DNA of 43,181 nt, from contig JANSXG010000008.1 of the NCBI GenBank assembly GCA_024743075.1, positions 1 to 43,181 of the forward strand, given 5' to 3'. The notes beneath the pieces are model-generated. The model made no database searches. It was not told the DNA's origin and worked only from the letters and a program-made list of their open reading frames with translations. Source of the stretch: a bacterium. Lineage in GTDB: Bacteria; Planctomycetota; Phycisphaerae; Phycisphaerales; UBA1924. This document shows positions 1 to 8,533 of this stretch, piece after piece (positions within the stretch are counted from its first letter, which is position 1; the number at the start of each line of letters is the position of its first letter). The translations under genes were made by a program, and so were the position numbers.

Positions 1-124
1 ACAGGATCAGGAAGAGGAAGAACAGGATTTTCGCGATGTCGGTCGCGCCGGCGGCGATGTTTCCGAAGCCGAAGATGGCGGCGATGATCGCGATGATGAA
101 GAACGCTATGGCCCAGCGGAGCAT
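1..124 (-). CDS. DUF1328 (YtjA/UPF0391) small membrane protein, partial
   Basis: Only the first 41 codons are inside the window; the C-terminus lies beyond base 1. The reading begins [20 protein letters not shown], continues with an Asn-Ile-Ala-Ala-Gly turn, and ends in a second very hydrophobic stretch (ILFFLFLIL). This is the hallmark pattern of the DUF1328 family, proteins of about 50-60 residues with two membrane helices and unknown biochemical role, often induced by stress. The ATG at 124 is preceded by an AAGGAT ribosome site. The gene is too short and incomplete to stand out as an open frame. It follows an entericidin-like gene on the same strand with a 76-base gap, a plausible two-gene envelope-stress unit. 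Family assignment is by sequence pattern; function is unknown. Confidence 0.85.
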   Translation of the reverse strand, partial: MLRWAIAFFIIAIIAAIFGFGNIAAGATDIAKILFFLFLIL

Positions 125-200
125 GGCGTGATCCTTTCGGGGTGATCGTGTCTGGTGGACGCGCCGCAACACTTCGGCGCGGCGGGGGGCAACGAGTCGA

Positions 201-371
201 TCAGTCCTGCGCGTCGCGCGAGGCTTCGGACATGTTCTCGCCGACATACTCGAGGTCTTCGCCCATGCCTTCGACCGTGCTGCAGGATGCGAGGGCGACC
301 GCGCAGAAGCCGAGGGCGGCGAAGGCGAGGGCCAAGAGGCGGCGGTTGGGAGCGGAGCGTTCGGAGGGCAT
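201..371 (-). CDS. Entericidin-like small lipoprotein
   Basis: This is a 56-residue protein starting [11 protein letters not shown], with a hydrophobic signal segment and a lipobox (Leu-Ala-Ser-Cys) that should make Cys29 the lipidated first residue. The mature part is only about 28 residues, [20 protein letters not shown] and a short acidic tail, matching the EcnA/EcnB entericidin pattern (Cys-x-Thr-Val-x-Gly-x-Gly-x-Asp). The start at 371 is chosen over an in-frame ATG at 425 because AGGAG lies seven bases before it and the signal peptide then has a normal length. Entericidins are envelope-associated peptides linked to stationary phase and stress; a toxin role is debated. The same-strand DUF1328 gene follows directly. 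Confidence 0.8.
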   Translation of the reverse strand: MPSERSAPNRRLLALAFAALGFCAVALASCSTVEGMGEDLEYVGENMSEASRDAQD

Positions 372-614
372 CGATGGACTCCTGTGGGGACACCAGCGAC
401 CGGTCTTCGGACCGGCCTTCTCCATTCATATGTACCAGCGCGGGGGCTGCGCCGGATCGTGAAATCGGATTAATTCGATGATGCGGGCGATGGTGCGAGG
501 GCGCTAGTCGTCTGCGCGCCGCTCAGGCCCCGGCACCCATTCTGCTTCTTGCGCTTTCTGCGAAACTCACCATGGCCTGCGCTTCGCTTCGACCATGCCA
601 CCCCGAACTGGGCG

Positions 615-1328
615 TTACTCTGCGGAGCGTCGGGGCATCGCGCTCGCGACGAGGCGGACGGTTTCCGGCGTCGCCGGGGTCCAGACGCCGTCGTTCACGG
701 CGAGGCTCGGCTCAAAGATGATGTCCACGGTGCCCTTGATGAGTTTGGGCCCGATCTCGTAGCGGAGCGTGAACTCGGCCGAGCGGACCTCGGAGAGCAT
801 CATGAATTCCTGCTCGACGCCGGTGGCGACTTCGATGAGGACTATCCAGAGTTCGCCGGGGCCGTCGACTTCCATGCCGTCGGGCAGTTCGGGCGGGTCT
901 TCCTGCGCGCCCCAGGTGCGCAGCAGGGGCGGCTCGCCCGGGTAGCGGAACTCGACGCGCGTGACCTCGGCGATGGAGCCGTCGTCGTTGAAGCGGGAAG
1001 CGAATTCGAAGTAGTCGGCCTTGAGCGGGTTGGCATCGGCGTCGAGCACGTCGTTGGGGAACGGGCCGAACTCGGATCCGGTGCGGATCATGCCGAGCAG
1101 TCGGTTGACGGCGATGCGCGCGACGACGTGGTTCGAGGCCGAGTCGGTCGAGGTCTCGTAGACCTTGAACATGGCGTCGAAGGCGACGAGTGTGGCGGTC
1201 ATGATCGAGGCGCTGATCGACAGGGCGATGAGCATCTCGATCATGCTGAACGCGCGCCGGGCCGTTCTGCGGGCGGCGCGGCTGGTCGAGCGATGCGTGC
1301 TGCGTGTGAGGGTGCGGATGGGGTTCAT
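615..1328 (-). CDS. PilW-like prepilin (minor pilin)
   Basis: This 237-residue protein has a type III (prepilin) signal: a basic leader rich in Arg and Ser, then RRA followed by FSMIEMLIALSISASIM, with Glu at position 5 of the mature helix. The residue before the predicted cut is Ala, not the usual Gly. The C-terminal part is a soluble domain with no obvious motif. It is the last gene of a minus-strand T4P block; its ATG lies four bases after the stop of the PilX-like gene, with GAGGAAGG about ten bases upstream. By position and size it fits a PilW/GspJ-like minor pilin that helps prime pilus assembly. The exact minor-pilin class is inferred from order (PilV, PilX, PilW) rather than from conserved residues. 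Confidence 0.75.
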   Translation of the reverse strand: MNPIRTLTRSTHRSTSRAARRTARRAFSMIEMLIALSISASIMTATLVAFDAMFKVYETSTDSASNHVVARIAVNRLLGMIRTGSEFGPFPNDVLDADANPLKADYFEFASRFNDDGSIAEVTRVEFRYPGEPPLLRTWGAQEDPPELPDGMEVDGPGELWIVLIEVATGVEQEFMMLSEVRSAEFTLRYEIGPKLIKGTVDIIFEPSLAVNDGVWTPATPETVRLVASAMPRRSAE

Positions 1329-1332
1329 GCGA

Positions 1333-4212
1333 TCACACGCCTTCCTCTTCGTCGTCGGGCAACTCGTAGCGTCCCTCTTCGTAGGTCGAGCGGTGGGGCT
1401 GGATCCGGATCGGCGTGGCGAGGCCGTCGGGGAGCACGATGTTGGGGTCGTAGTTGATGATCACGCGACCGAAGCCGTTGAACGGGACGGGGCGCCGGGC
1501 GAAGTCACCGGGTTCCCACTCGGCGTCGGTGTCGACGATGCCGTCGAACCAATCGTCGGGGTAGTCTCCGACATCGAGCCCGTCGAGCAGCGGCGAGCCG
1601 ATGGGGATGAGTTCACCGGTGGCGGGGTCGCGGGCCGAGTCGTAGCCGATGTCGAGCGTGCCGTCGCCGTCGAGGTCGGCGAGGTCGCCGAGTTCGATGC
1701 CTTCGGGGTCGCCGTCTTCGGGGCTGAAGTAGCCGAGGGTGATGTTGAAGTCTGCGGGGTTGCCGATGGGCTCGCCGTAGAGCTGCAGCGGCGGCTCGCC
1801 GAAGACGGGCTGGAAGTCGGCGATGAGCACGCCGTCGATGCGGGCGTTGCCTCGGATGTCGATGACGCCGGCGATGATCGCGCCGCGCAGGTGCACGTCC
1901 TGATCGGGGCTGGCGTTGTTGAGGCCGATGTCGGTGGACCAGTTGGGGAGCATGAGCGAGCTGCGACGGATCTGGTCCATCTCGGATTCGGTGGGGTTGT
2001 AGTCGGGGTCGTCGGGGTAGTCCGGGTGCTCGCTGGTGAAGCGGGTGGAGCCGGTGAAGGTGACTTTGTTGCGTCGGTTGGTGAACACGGTGGCGCGGTT
2101 GCCGACGATGGATCCGACGAACAGGCAGTCGTGGAAGCGCAGGTTGTTTGAGACGCGCTTGGTGTCGATGCACTGGTCGCCGCCGTAGCCGTCGCCGTCG
2201 AGGTCGACGCCGACGATGAGCGGGTCGGGCAGGTCGTCGTAGCCGATGTCGCCGGGCTCGGCCCATGATTTGTCGAGGGCGATATCGGACTCATCATCCT
2301 GCGGGTACATCTGCTCGAGCGCGCCGGTGAAGCGGTTGCGCTTCTGCGTGCCGTAGAAGGGCCACGAGGGGTGGGTGTTGTCCTGATAGGTCTCGACGAA
2401 GGTGACGCCGATGAAGGTGCAGTTCTCGAACAGGGCGTTGGTGCCCATGGGGATGGTGACGTTACGGAAGGTGAGGTTCGAGTAGGTGGGGCGCTCGTAC
2501 CAGTCGGCCGGGGCGGGCGCGCCGAAGGGGGTCGCCTCGACGGTGGTCGGCGGGGTGTAGCCGGGACCGAGCTGGATCTCGACCTGGTCGTCGAGCGGCG
2601 AGTTGGTGTCGGTGGCGATGGTGATCAGCCCCTCGGTCGCGGCGGCGAACGAGTCGGGTGTGATGTCGGGGATGTCGATGTCGTCGGCGTTGAAGACGAT
2701 GGGCAGGTCGTTGGTGTTCGGCGAGACCGCACCGGAGACGAACTGCTGGTAGTTGCCGTAGGGCACGCCGAACGCGTCGACGGCGTTCTCCCAGTCGGAC
2801 TGGTTGGCGCGGAAGAAGATCGAGCCGCGGACCTTGGCGTAGCGGTCGCGGTAGTCGAGGATGCCGTCGCGGTAGCCGAGCGTGATGTCGTCGGCGTCGA
2901 TGTCGCCCGAGTCGAGGAGGCCGTCGTCGTTGTTGTCGTTGAAGGTGGAGAAGTCCCACGCGCCGTCGATGAACTGGCCGTTGTAGATGCCGTTGCCGTT
3001 GCGGTCGGGGTGGGCGGAGTCGATCATGAGCGCCATGGCGTCGTCGAGTGTGAACTCTGCGCTGAGGGCCTCGTTGGGCGTGCCGGCGCGGAGGGCGTCG
3101 GAGAGGACGATGCGTCCGTCGCCGTTCGTGTCGAAGTGGTTGATGAAGATGTCGAAGTCGTCGACGACGCCGTCTCGCGTGACATCAAGAAACGCGCTGT
3201 CCGCGAGGCCGTTGCCGGAGTAGTCGACGGCGTTGAGGTTGACCAGGGGCAGGCGTTCGATGGCGTGGTTGATGCGCAGGCGGTTGTCGCCGTCGACGTC
3301 CGCGCTGAGCAGCGCGGCGTGGAAGTCGTCGAGCTTGGTGTTGAGAATGGGGTCGAGGCCGTAGAAGTCGGACTTCATGTACAGGGGCGGGCCGTCCATG
3401 AGGCCGAGGGCCTGCGAGTTGTATCGGATGCCGAGCGGCCCGTTGACCTGCACGTTGCGCCCGATCATGAGGCGCGAGGGCGCGAGCACGGCGTGCTCGA
3501 CGCGTTTGACAATGGAGAAGTGCTGGTAGGCCGTGCGGGTGACCCAGCGCTCGCGCGTGAAGTCCCAGTTGTACCCGGTGACGACGACGAGCACGCGGCC
3601 TTCCGGGTCAAGCGCGGGCGGCAGGTAGGTGATCTGGACGGCGGTCGTGATGAGACCGTCGCCGGAGCGTTCGAGGCCGATGGGGAGGCCGACGACCCAG
3701 TCGGGTTTGCTCGTCGGGGCGGTGATCGGCGCGGGCACGTTGTCTGCGTTGTCCCAGCTGACGAGGTTGCCGGCTTCGTCAGAATCGTGATGCCACTGGA
3801 TGGCCTCGCGGATGCTGGTTGGCGTGCCGGGCTCGGGGCGTCCGTAGGGTGCGGGCTGCGGCGGGGGCGGCGCGTCGAAACCGCCGTAGCTGCCGGTCCA
3901 GAGCGCGGCGGCGTACTCGGGGGAGACCTCGCCGATGGGGACGATGAAGCGCGATGCGGCCTCCATGAGGCGTGATTCGGCGAGCTGCAGGCCGGTGTCG
4001 ATGGCGGACATGGACTTGGTGACGCGCATGTGGGAGACGGAGGAGCGGAGGTTGCCCTGCGTGACGACGGCCATCGTGGTGGCGAGGGAAGCGAACATGA
4101 CCAGGAACATCATGGCGAGGATGCCGACGACGCCTCGGCGCGACCGCGCTCGACGAGCGAGTCGACGGAGACCGAGGCTCTTCGTGGCGGTTTGGCGTTT
4201 GCGTCGGGTCAT
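1333..4212 (-). CDS. Giant PilX-like minor pilin with calcium-loop and beta-helix-like regions
   Basis: This 959-residue protein opens with a basic leader and SRRG, then VVGILAMMFLVMFASLATTM, the kind of N-terminal helix seen in PilX/GspK-like pilins without Glu5. The start at 4212 has GGAAGGA about seven bases upstream; a longer frame reaching 4836 overlaps the PilV-like gene and is rejected. Ordinary PilX proteins are around 200 residues, so this one carries some 700 extra. Residues 305-445 hold repeated Asp-rich loops (DVDGDN, DTNGDG, DRNGNG, DNNDDG) resembling EF-hand or dockerin calcium sites, and another (DLDGDGTLD) lies near the C-terminus. Segments near 579-606 and 720-800 read like beta-helix rungs (for example FRNVTIPMGTNALFENCTF). 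It could be a tip-located adhesive minor pilin, a role inferred from architecture and operon only. Confidence 0.8.
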   Translation of the reverse strand: MTRRKRQTATKSLGLRRLARRARSRRGVVGILAMMFLVMFASLATTMAVVTQGNLRSSVSHMRVTKSMSAIDTGLQLAESRLMEAASRFIVPIGEVSPEYAAALWTGSYGGFDAPPPPQPAPYGRPEPGTPTSIREAIQWHHDSDEAGNLVSWDNADNVPAPITAPTSKPDWVVGLPIGLERSGDGLITTAVQITYLPPALDPEGRVLVVVTGYNWDFTRERWVTRTAYQHFSIVKRVEHAVLAPSRLMIGRNVQVNGPLGIRYNSQALGLMDGPPLYMKSDFYGLDPILNTKLDDFHAALLSADVDGDNRLRINHAIERLPLVNLNAVDYSGNGLADSAFLDVTRDGVVDDFDIFINHFDTNGDGRIVLSDALRAGTPNEALSAEFTLDDAMALMIDSAHPDRNGNGIYNGQFIDGAWDFSTFNDNNDDGLLDSGDIDADDITLGYRDGILDYRDRYAKVRGSIFFRANQSDWENAVDAFGVPYGNYQQFVSGAVSPNTNDLPIVFNADDIDIPDITPDSFAAATEGLITIATDTNSPLDDQVEIQLGPGYTPPTTVEATPFGAPAPADWYERPTYSNLTFRNVTIPMGTNALFENCTFIGVTFVETYQDNTHPSWPFYGTQKRNRFTGALEQMYPQDDESDIALDKSWAEPGDIGYDDLPDPLIVGVDLDGDGYGGDQCIDTKRVSNNLRFHDCLFVGSIVGNRATVFTNRRNKVTFTGSTRFTSEHPDYPDDPDYNPTESEMDQIRRSSLMLPNWSTDIGLNNASPDQDVHLRGAIIAGVIDIRGNARIDGVLIADFQPVFGEPPLQLYGEPIGNPADFNITLGYFSPEDGDPEGIELGDLADLDGDGTLDIGYDSARDPATGELIPIGSPLLDGLDVGDYPDDWFDGIVDTDAEWEPGDFARRPVPFNGFGRVIINYDPNIVLPDGLATPIRIQPHRSTYEEGRYELPDDEEEGV

Positions 4213-4268
4213 GGGGTTTCCTTCCGATCGTGGGTGTGGTGCGGCGCCGGCGGTCCTGCGGAGCGGGA

Positions 4269-5087
4269 TCAGCGGGGCGGCACGACCCAGGAGATCACGC
4301 TCAGCGGCGGCGCGTGGTCTTCCCAGACGCCGTCGTAGATGACCGTGACCGTGACTCTGAGCGGGTACTCGCCGACGTCGCGTCCGCCGGCCTCGGTGTC
4401 GTTGGCGGCGTTGTCGAGGACGACTGAGTAGTCGAAAGGGTCGACCTTTTCGACGGTGATGAGCTGCGACCAGCCGCGCATCGAGACGGGGACCATGTCG
4501 CCGTCGACTTCGATCATCTCCGTGGTGCCGTCGAACCGGACCTCGGAGATGACCTCGCCGAACGAGTTGATCGGGCCGGGGAACCGCTGGCTCATCACGA
4601 AGCCTTCGGGGAACGCGGTGGTGTTGCCGAAGACGAGTCCGTCGAGATCGTCGATGTCGTTGATGTCGGCGATCTGCGGATCGTCGCCTTCGAGGCCCCA
4701 CCCCTCGAGTGTTCCGGGGTCGGCGGGGTCGGTGAAGTAGATGCCGCCGGCGAAGCGGTCGTGGTTGGGCAGGGAGCGGGAGAGCTCGCGGATTTCCTGT
4801 GCGAGGTAGGTCGCGGTCGCGGAGTGGGTTGACCACATGTTGGAGTAGAGGAAGTGCATCATCGAGCGGAGGATGACGACCACGCCGAGGCCGATGATGA
4901 GCACGGCGAACATCGTCTCGATGAGCGTGAAGCCGGATGACCCGCCGGCGCGGCGCACGCCGCGATGGCGTCGTGGGCGTGGGCGCGGGGCTGGGGTCGG
5001 TCCGGATGTCGACGGTGCCGGGAGCATCGCGAGAGTCCTCGGAGGTGTGAGCAGCGGCGGCGGTGTGCCGTTGGGTTCACCTTTCAT
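4269..5087 (-). CDS. PilV-like prepilin
   Basis: The protein carries a canonical prepilin cleavage site, SSG followed by FTLIETMFAVLIIGLGVVVI with Glu5, then a soluble acidic domain. The leader is Pro/Arg rich. Two starts are possible. The ATG at 5087 overlaps the pilC stop (ATGA), suggesting translational coupling, but has no Shine-Dalgarno and gives a leader of about 52 residues. The ATG at 5027 has GAGGA nine bases upstream and a 32-residue leader. I list the outer one, with the inner start about equally likely. By sequence class and position before the PilX-like gene it is a minor pilin of the PilV/GspI type. The gene is 56 bases upstream of the PilX-like start in the same operon. Confidence 0.75.
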   Translation of the reverse strand: MKGEPNGTPPPLLTPPRTLAMLPAPSTSGPTPAPRPRPRRHRGVRRAGGSSGFTLIETMFAVLIIGLGVVVILRSMMHFLYSNMWSTHSATATYLAQEIRELSRSLPNHDRFAGGIYFTDPADPGTLEGWGLEGDDPQIADINDIDDLDGLVFGNTTAFPEGFVMSQRFPGPINSFGEVISEVRFDGTTEMIEVDGDMVPVSMRGWSQLITVEKVDPFDYSVVLDNAANDTEAGGRDVGEYPLRVTVTVIYDGVWEDHAPPLSVISWVVPPR

Positions 5088-6310
5088 TGGACGATCTGGC
5101 TCATCTTGAAGATGGGCAGAATGATGGCCATCGCGATAAAGCCGACGATTGAACCCATCGCAACGATCATGAGGGGCTCGATCATTCCGGTAACCGCTTT
5201 GATGGCGTCGCGGAGCTGCTTGGCGTAGTAGTCGGAGATCTCGTCGAGGACCTCGCCGAGCTTACCGGACTCTTCGCCCGCTCCGATCATCTGCACGACG
5301 GCGTGGGGCATGAGCGCGGACTGCTGGAGCTGGAAGGTGATCTTGCGACCCTGTTTGACGCTGCTGTACACGGCGCGCCACATGCGCTTGTAGAGGCGGT
5401 TGCCGGAGATGTCGCCGGTGATGGCGATGGTGTCGAGCATGGGGACGCCGGCGTTGATCAGTTCGCCCATGGTCTGCAGCGAGCGGCTGATGTAGAGGGC
5501 GCGGAACATGCGCTTGAAGACGGGGATTGTGAGCTTGCACTTGTCGAACCACCAGGAGCCGGGGTCGGTCTTGAGCAGCGCGAAGAAGCCGATGAACACC
5601 GCGAGCAGCGAGCCGAGGATGATCAGGTACTGCGAGCGGACGAACTCGGAGAGCCCCATGAGGAAGGTGGTCGCCCACGGGAGCGCGTCCTCCTTACCCT
5701 CGAAGACCCCGGTGAATTTGGGGAGGACGAAGGTGAGCAGGAACACCGTGACGCCGACGGCCATGGTGGCGATGACGCCGGGATAGATCATCGCGCCGAT
5801 GACCATCTTGCGGGTTTCGATCTGCTGCGAGGTGTACGCCGCGATCCGGTCGAGCATCTTGCCGAACGATCCGGACATTTCCGAAGCGCGGACCATGTTG
5901 ACGTAGAGCGGGTTGAACAGTTTCGGGTGGCGGGCCAGTGCCTCGGAGAACTGTTTGCCGGATTCGACGTCGTACTTTAGACCGAGGATGATCTGCTTGA
6001 ACTTGTAGTGCGTCGTCTGCTCGGCGATGCCCTCGAGCGCGGTGCGGATGCCGATGCCGGCACGGACCATGACGGCGAGCTGGGTCGTGAAATCGAGGAC
6101 GTGCTTCTGATTGGGCTTGCCGGAGTTCAGCTCGCGCAGGCGCTCGAGGAGCGCCGCGCGGTTGTCGGAGGAAGGGACGGGAGCGATGGAGAGGACCTGC
6201 GCGCCCTGCCGGCGCAGGCTGTCGGCGGCGGCGGCGACGGACTGGGCGTTGAGCACGCCGACGGTCGTCTGGCCGTTTCCGGATCGGACCTGGTAGCGGT
6301 AGGCGGGCAT
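5084..6310 (-). CDS. pilC: Type IV pilus inner-membrane platform protein PilC
   Basis: This 408-residue GspF/PilC-family protein matches the usual family length. It starts MPAYRYQVRSGNGQTTVGVL, the typical beta-rich N-terminus, and then has two copies of the T2SSF helical domain, the first around residues 70-200 (LDFTTQLAVMVRAGI) and the second around 270-395 (ISRSLQTMGELINAGVPM). Each is followed by membrane segments, the last one near the C-terminus (VAMGSIVGFIAMAIILPIFK). PilC is the rotor-like platform that couples the ATPases PilB and PilT to pilin insertion or removal. It lies 64 bases downstream of pilT and overlaps the next prepilin gene by four bases. Confidence 0.93.
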   Translation of the reverse strand: MPAYRYQVRSGNGQTTVGVLNAQSVAAAADSLRRQGAQVLSIAPVPSSDNRAALLERLRELNSGKPNQKHVLDFTTQLAVMVRAGIGIRTALEGIAEQTTHYKFKQIILGLKYDVESGKQFSEALARHPKLFNPLYVNMVRASEMSGSFGKMLDRIAAYTSQQIETRKMVIGAMIYPGVIATMAVGVTVFLLTFVLPKFTGVFEGKEDALPWATTFLMGLSEFVRSQYLIILGSLLAVFIGFFALLKTDPGSWWFDKCKLTIPVFKRMFRALYISRSLQTMGELINAGVPMLDTIAITGDISGNRLYKRMWRAVYSSVKQGRKITFQLQQSALMPHAVVQMIGAGEESGKLGEVLDEISDYYAKQLRDAIKAVTGMIEPLMIVAMGSIVGFIAMAIILPIFKMSQIVQ

Positions 6311-6374
6311 GGTGGTCGAGCTCCCTCGCTGGGCGGTTGAGAATCAGAGCGGGTCGGTGGCGTCGCGCGCGAGA

Positions 6375-7430
6375 TCAGGCTGCGAGTTGCTGCTCGAGCT
6401 TGTCGGGGTAGGCGGCCTGGGCGATCGCGTCTTCCTTGCTGATCATGCCGTTGAAGTAGAGCTGGCTGATCGAGGAGTCGAGGCTGGACATGCCCATCGA
6501 GCGGTTGGTTTCGATGACGTTCGCGATCTCGAAGGTGCGTCCTTCGCGGATCAGGTTGCGCACCGCGGGGGTGCACAGCAGGATCTCGACGGCGGGGGCC
6601 ATGCCCTTGGTGTCGGTGCGACGGAACAGCGTCTGGGAGATGACCGCCTGCAGCGTGTTGGCGAGCATGGCTCGGATCTGGTTCTGCTGCGCGGCGGGGT
6701 ACATATCGATGATGCGTTCCACCGTCTGCGAGGCGTTGGTGGTGTGCAGCGTCGAGAGCACGAGGTGGCCGGTTTCGGCGGCGGTGATGGCGAGGGCGGT
6801 GGTTTCGAGGTCTCGCATTTCGCCGACGAGGATGATGTCGGGGTCCTGGCGCAGGGCGTGCTTAAGGGCCGAGGCGAACGAGGGCATGTCCTGGCCGAGT
6901 TCGCGCTGCTCGATGAGGCAGCGGTTTGAGTGAAGGACGTATTCGACGGGGTCCTCCAGCGTGATGATGTGCTTCTGGTATCGCTCGTTCATCGCCTGGA
7001 TCATGGCGGCGAGCGTGGTGGACTTACCCGAACCGGTGTCGCCGGTGACGAGAACGAGGCCTCGCGGCAGGTAGGTGAGTCGGGTGATGACCTCGGGAAG
7101 GTTCAGGCTGGCGAGCGGCGGGACCTTGGTCTTGATGGCACGCATCGCGATGCCGGGGACGCCCTTCTGGCGGTGAGCGTTGACGCGGTAGCGACCGAGG
7201 TTGGAGACTTCGTAGGAGAAGTCGGCGTCCTGCACTTCGTTGAAGGTGTGCATCGAGTTCTCGGTAGCCATGTGTCTGACCATGCTCTCGGCGACCTCTG
7301 CGGTGATCACCGGGAAGTCCATGGGGGTCATCACGGTCTGGCAGCGCATGACCGGGGGGTGGCCGGCGACGATGTGGATGTCGGAGGCATCGGCTTCGGC
7401 TGCACGGCGGAGAATGTCGTCGATGGTCAT
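6375..7430 (-). CDS. pilT: Type IV pilus retraction ATPase PilT
   Basis: This 351-residue cytoplasmic ATPase has all the PilT hallmarks. The N-terminus (MTIDDILRRAAEADASDIHI) is a PAS-like domain, Walker A is GDTGSGKST near residue 130, the Asp box and Walker B read DPDIILVGEMRD, and the His box is HLVLSTLHTTNASQTVERII. No zinc-binding Cys pairs are present, as expected for PilT rather than PilB. It powers pilus retraction, twitching motility and DNA uptake by driving PilC. It is the first gene of this minus-strand T4P block. The 223 bases upstream (7431-7653) show no convincing promoter or terminator. Confidence 0.95.
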   Translation of the reverse strand: MTIDDILRRAAEADASDIHIVAGHPPVMRCQTVMTPMDFPVITAEVAESMVRHMATENSMHTFNEVQDADFSYEVSNLGRYRVNAHRQKGVPGIAMRAIKTKVPPLASLNLPEVITRLTYLPRGLVLVTGDTGSGKSTTLAAMIQAMNERYQKHIITLEDPVEYVLHSNRCLIEQRELGQDMPSFASALKHALRQDPDIILVGEMRDLETTALAITAAETGHLVLSTLHTTNASQTVERIIDMYPAAQQNQIRAMLANTLQAVISQTLFRRTDTKGMAPAVEILLCTPAVRNLIREGRTFEIANVIETNRSMGMSSLDSSISQLYFNGMISKEDAIAQAAYPDKLEQQLAA

Positions 7431-7653
7431 GACGGGCGCTCGCTCCGGGTGGCCACGCGGGCTCGCCGCGGGCGTGGAATGATGATCGGACCTGGTCGGC
7501 GAGGGTGGTCGGGAGAGCCGGCGCGACCCTCGCGCACGGCGTGGTCATCGGCCTCGCGGGTCGGCGGAATGAGTCTCGTGGGCGATGGAAGGCCCGCGCC
7601 GGTTGGATCGTGCCGTCAGAAGAGGAACGAGAGGCGTGCTGGGGGTCCGAGAA

Positions 7654-8514
7654 TCAGCCGAGGCCGACGAGACGGCGCAGCCGGTGGCGCAACGCCTTGT
7701 CGCGCCTGGGGCGATCGAATAGTTCGGCGTCTACGCGCTCGAAGCAGCTGCGGGCCGGGGCCGGGGCGTGGGCTTCACGCAGGCGGTCGAGACTGGCTCG
7801 CAGTCGGAGGCGGTTGTGCTCGGAGAGGTCGGTGCGTCCGCGCCAGGTGGCGTCGTCGCCGATGTGGAAGGTCAGGTGAAGGTGTTTGTGCTCGACGAGG
7901 CGGAAGCCGGAGAGGGCGTCGAGGTTGGCAAGCATGGCGAGGCCGATGTACGGCGCGCCAATGCAGATGCGGTCGAGTTCCAGCGAACCGACGAACGAAC
8001 GCGGGAAGACAAAGCAGTCCCAGCCGCCGTGGCGCTCGCCGGGTTCGGCGAGCATCGCGTCGAGCTGGCCGGGCGAGTCGTAGTGGCCGGGGATGGTGCG
8101 TCGGTTGATGACGTGGGCGGGGGCGCTTCTAGTGACGAGCGAGGCGACGGACGCGTAGAAGTGGGGCTGCAAGGAGATGTCGAGGTTGGTGTAGACGAGT
8201 ACGTCGCCTTCGCGGGCGGGGCCGGCGGCGTCAGCGCCGAGGGCGATGAGGTCGGCGACCAGTGGAAACTTTTTGCTGGTCGCGAAATCGGCGACATCGA
8301 TCACGGATCGCTTGAGCGGCTGCGCGGCGATGAAGGGTGAGGCGACCAGGTCCAGGTCTTCTTCGAACGCGACTCCGACCGGGACGACCTCGAGGCCGGC
8401 GTCTTTCGCGTGGGCGTGTGCGCGTCGGATTGAGGCGAGGGTGACCTCCTGGGCGATCGCGTGCTCGGAACCCTCGGGCGCGTGGAACGGGTTGATTATG
8501 TGGATAATGCGCAT
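7654..8514 (-). CDS. Unrecognised protein, possibly a GT-A-type glycosyltransferase
   Basis: I do not firmly recognise this 286-residue protein. Its first strand (MRIIHIINPF) begins a Rossmann-like alternation of strands and helices, and a central DVLVYTNLDISLQPHFY segment followed by GGWDCFVFPRSFV resembles the donor-binding and Asp-containing loop of nucleotide-sugar transferases that lack a strict DxD. The end is very basic. The start at 8514 is chosen over an in-frame ATG at 8604 because it leaves a clean 19-base gap after the FkbM gene and begins at the first conserved-looking strand; no clear Shine-Dalgarno is visible for either. With the adjacent methyltransferase it could make or decorate a surface glycan, perhaps on pili or secreted proteins. 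That role is inference. Confidence 0.5.
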   Translation of the reverse strand: MRIIHIINPFHAPEGSEHAIAQEVTLASIRRAHAHAKDAGLEVVPVGVAFEEDLDLVASPFIAAQPLKRSVIDVADFATSKKFPLVADLIALGADAAGPAREGDVLVYTNLDISLQPHFYASVASLVTRSAPAHVINRRTIPGHYDSPGQLDAMLAEPGERHGGWDCFVFPRSFVGSLELDRICIGAPYIGLAMLANLDALSGFRLVEHKHLHLTFHIGDDATWRGRTDLSEHNRLRLRASLDRLREAHAPAPARSCFERVDAELFDRPRRDKALRHRLRRLVGLG

Positions 8515-8533
8515 CGGGACAGGGGCCGGGGGG

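Noticed and set aside
400-415. Six-base stem with a TTCG loop upstream of the entericidin gene
   Set aside because: The stable UUCG loop would form only on the plus strand, where no gene is seen. There is no T-tract, and as a minus-strand leader element it is weak.
2371-3975. 534-codon plus-strand frame under the PilX-like gene
   Set aside because: Val/Gly/Asp/Glu-rich mirror of the Asp-rich minus-strand protein; no start signal or domain.
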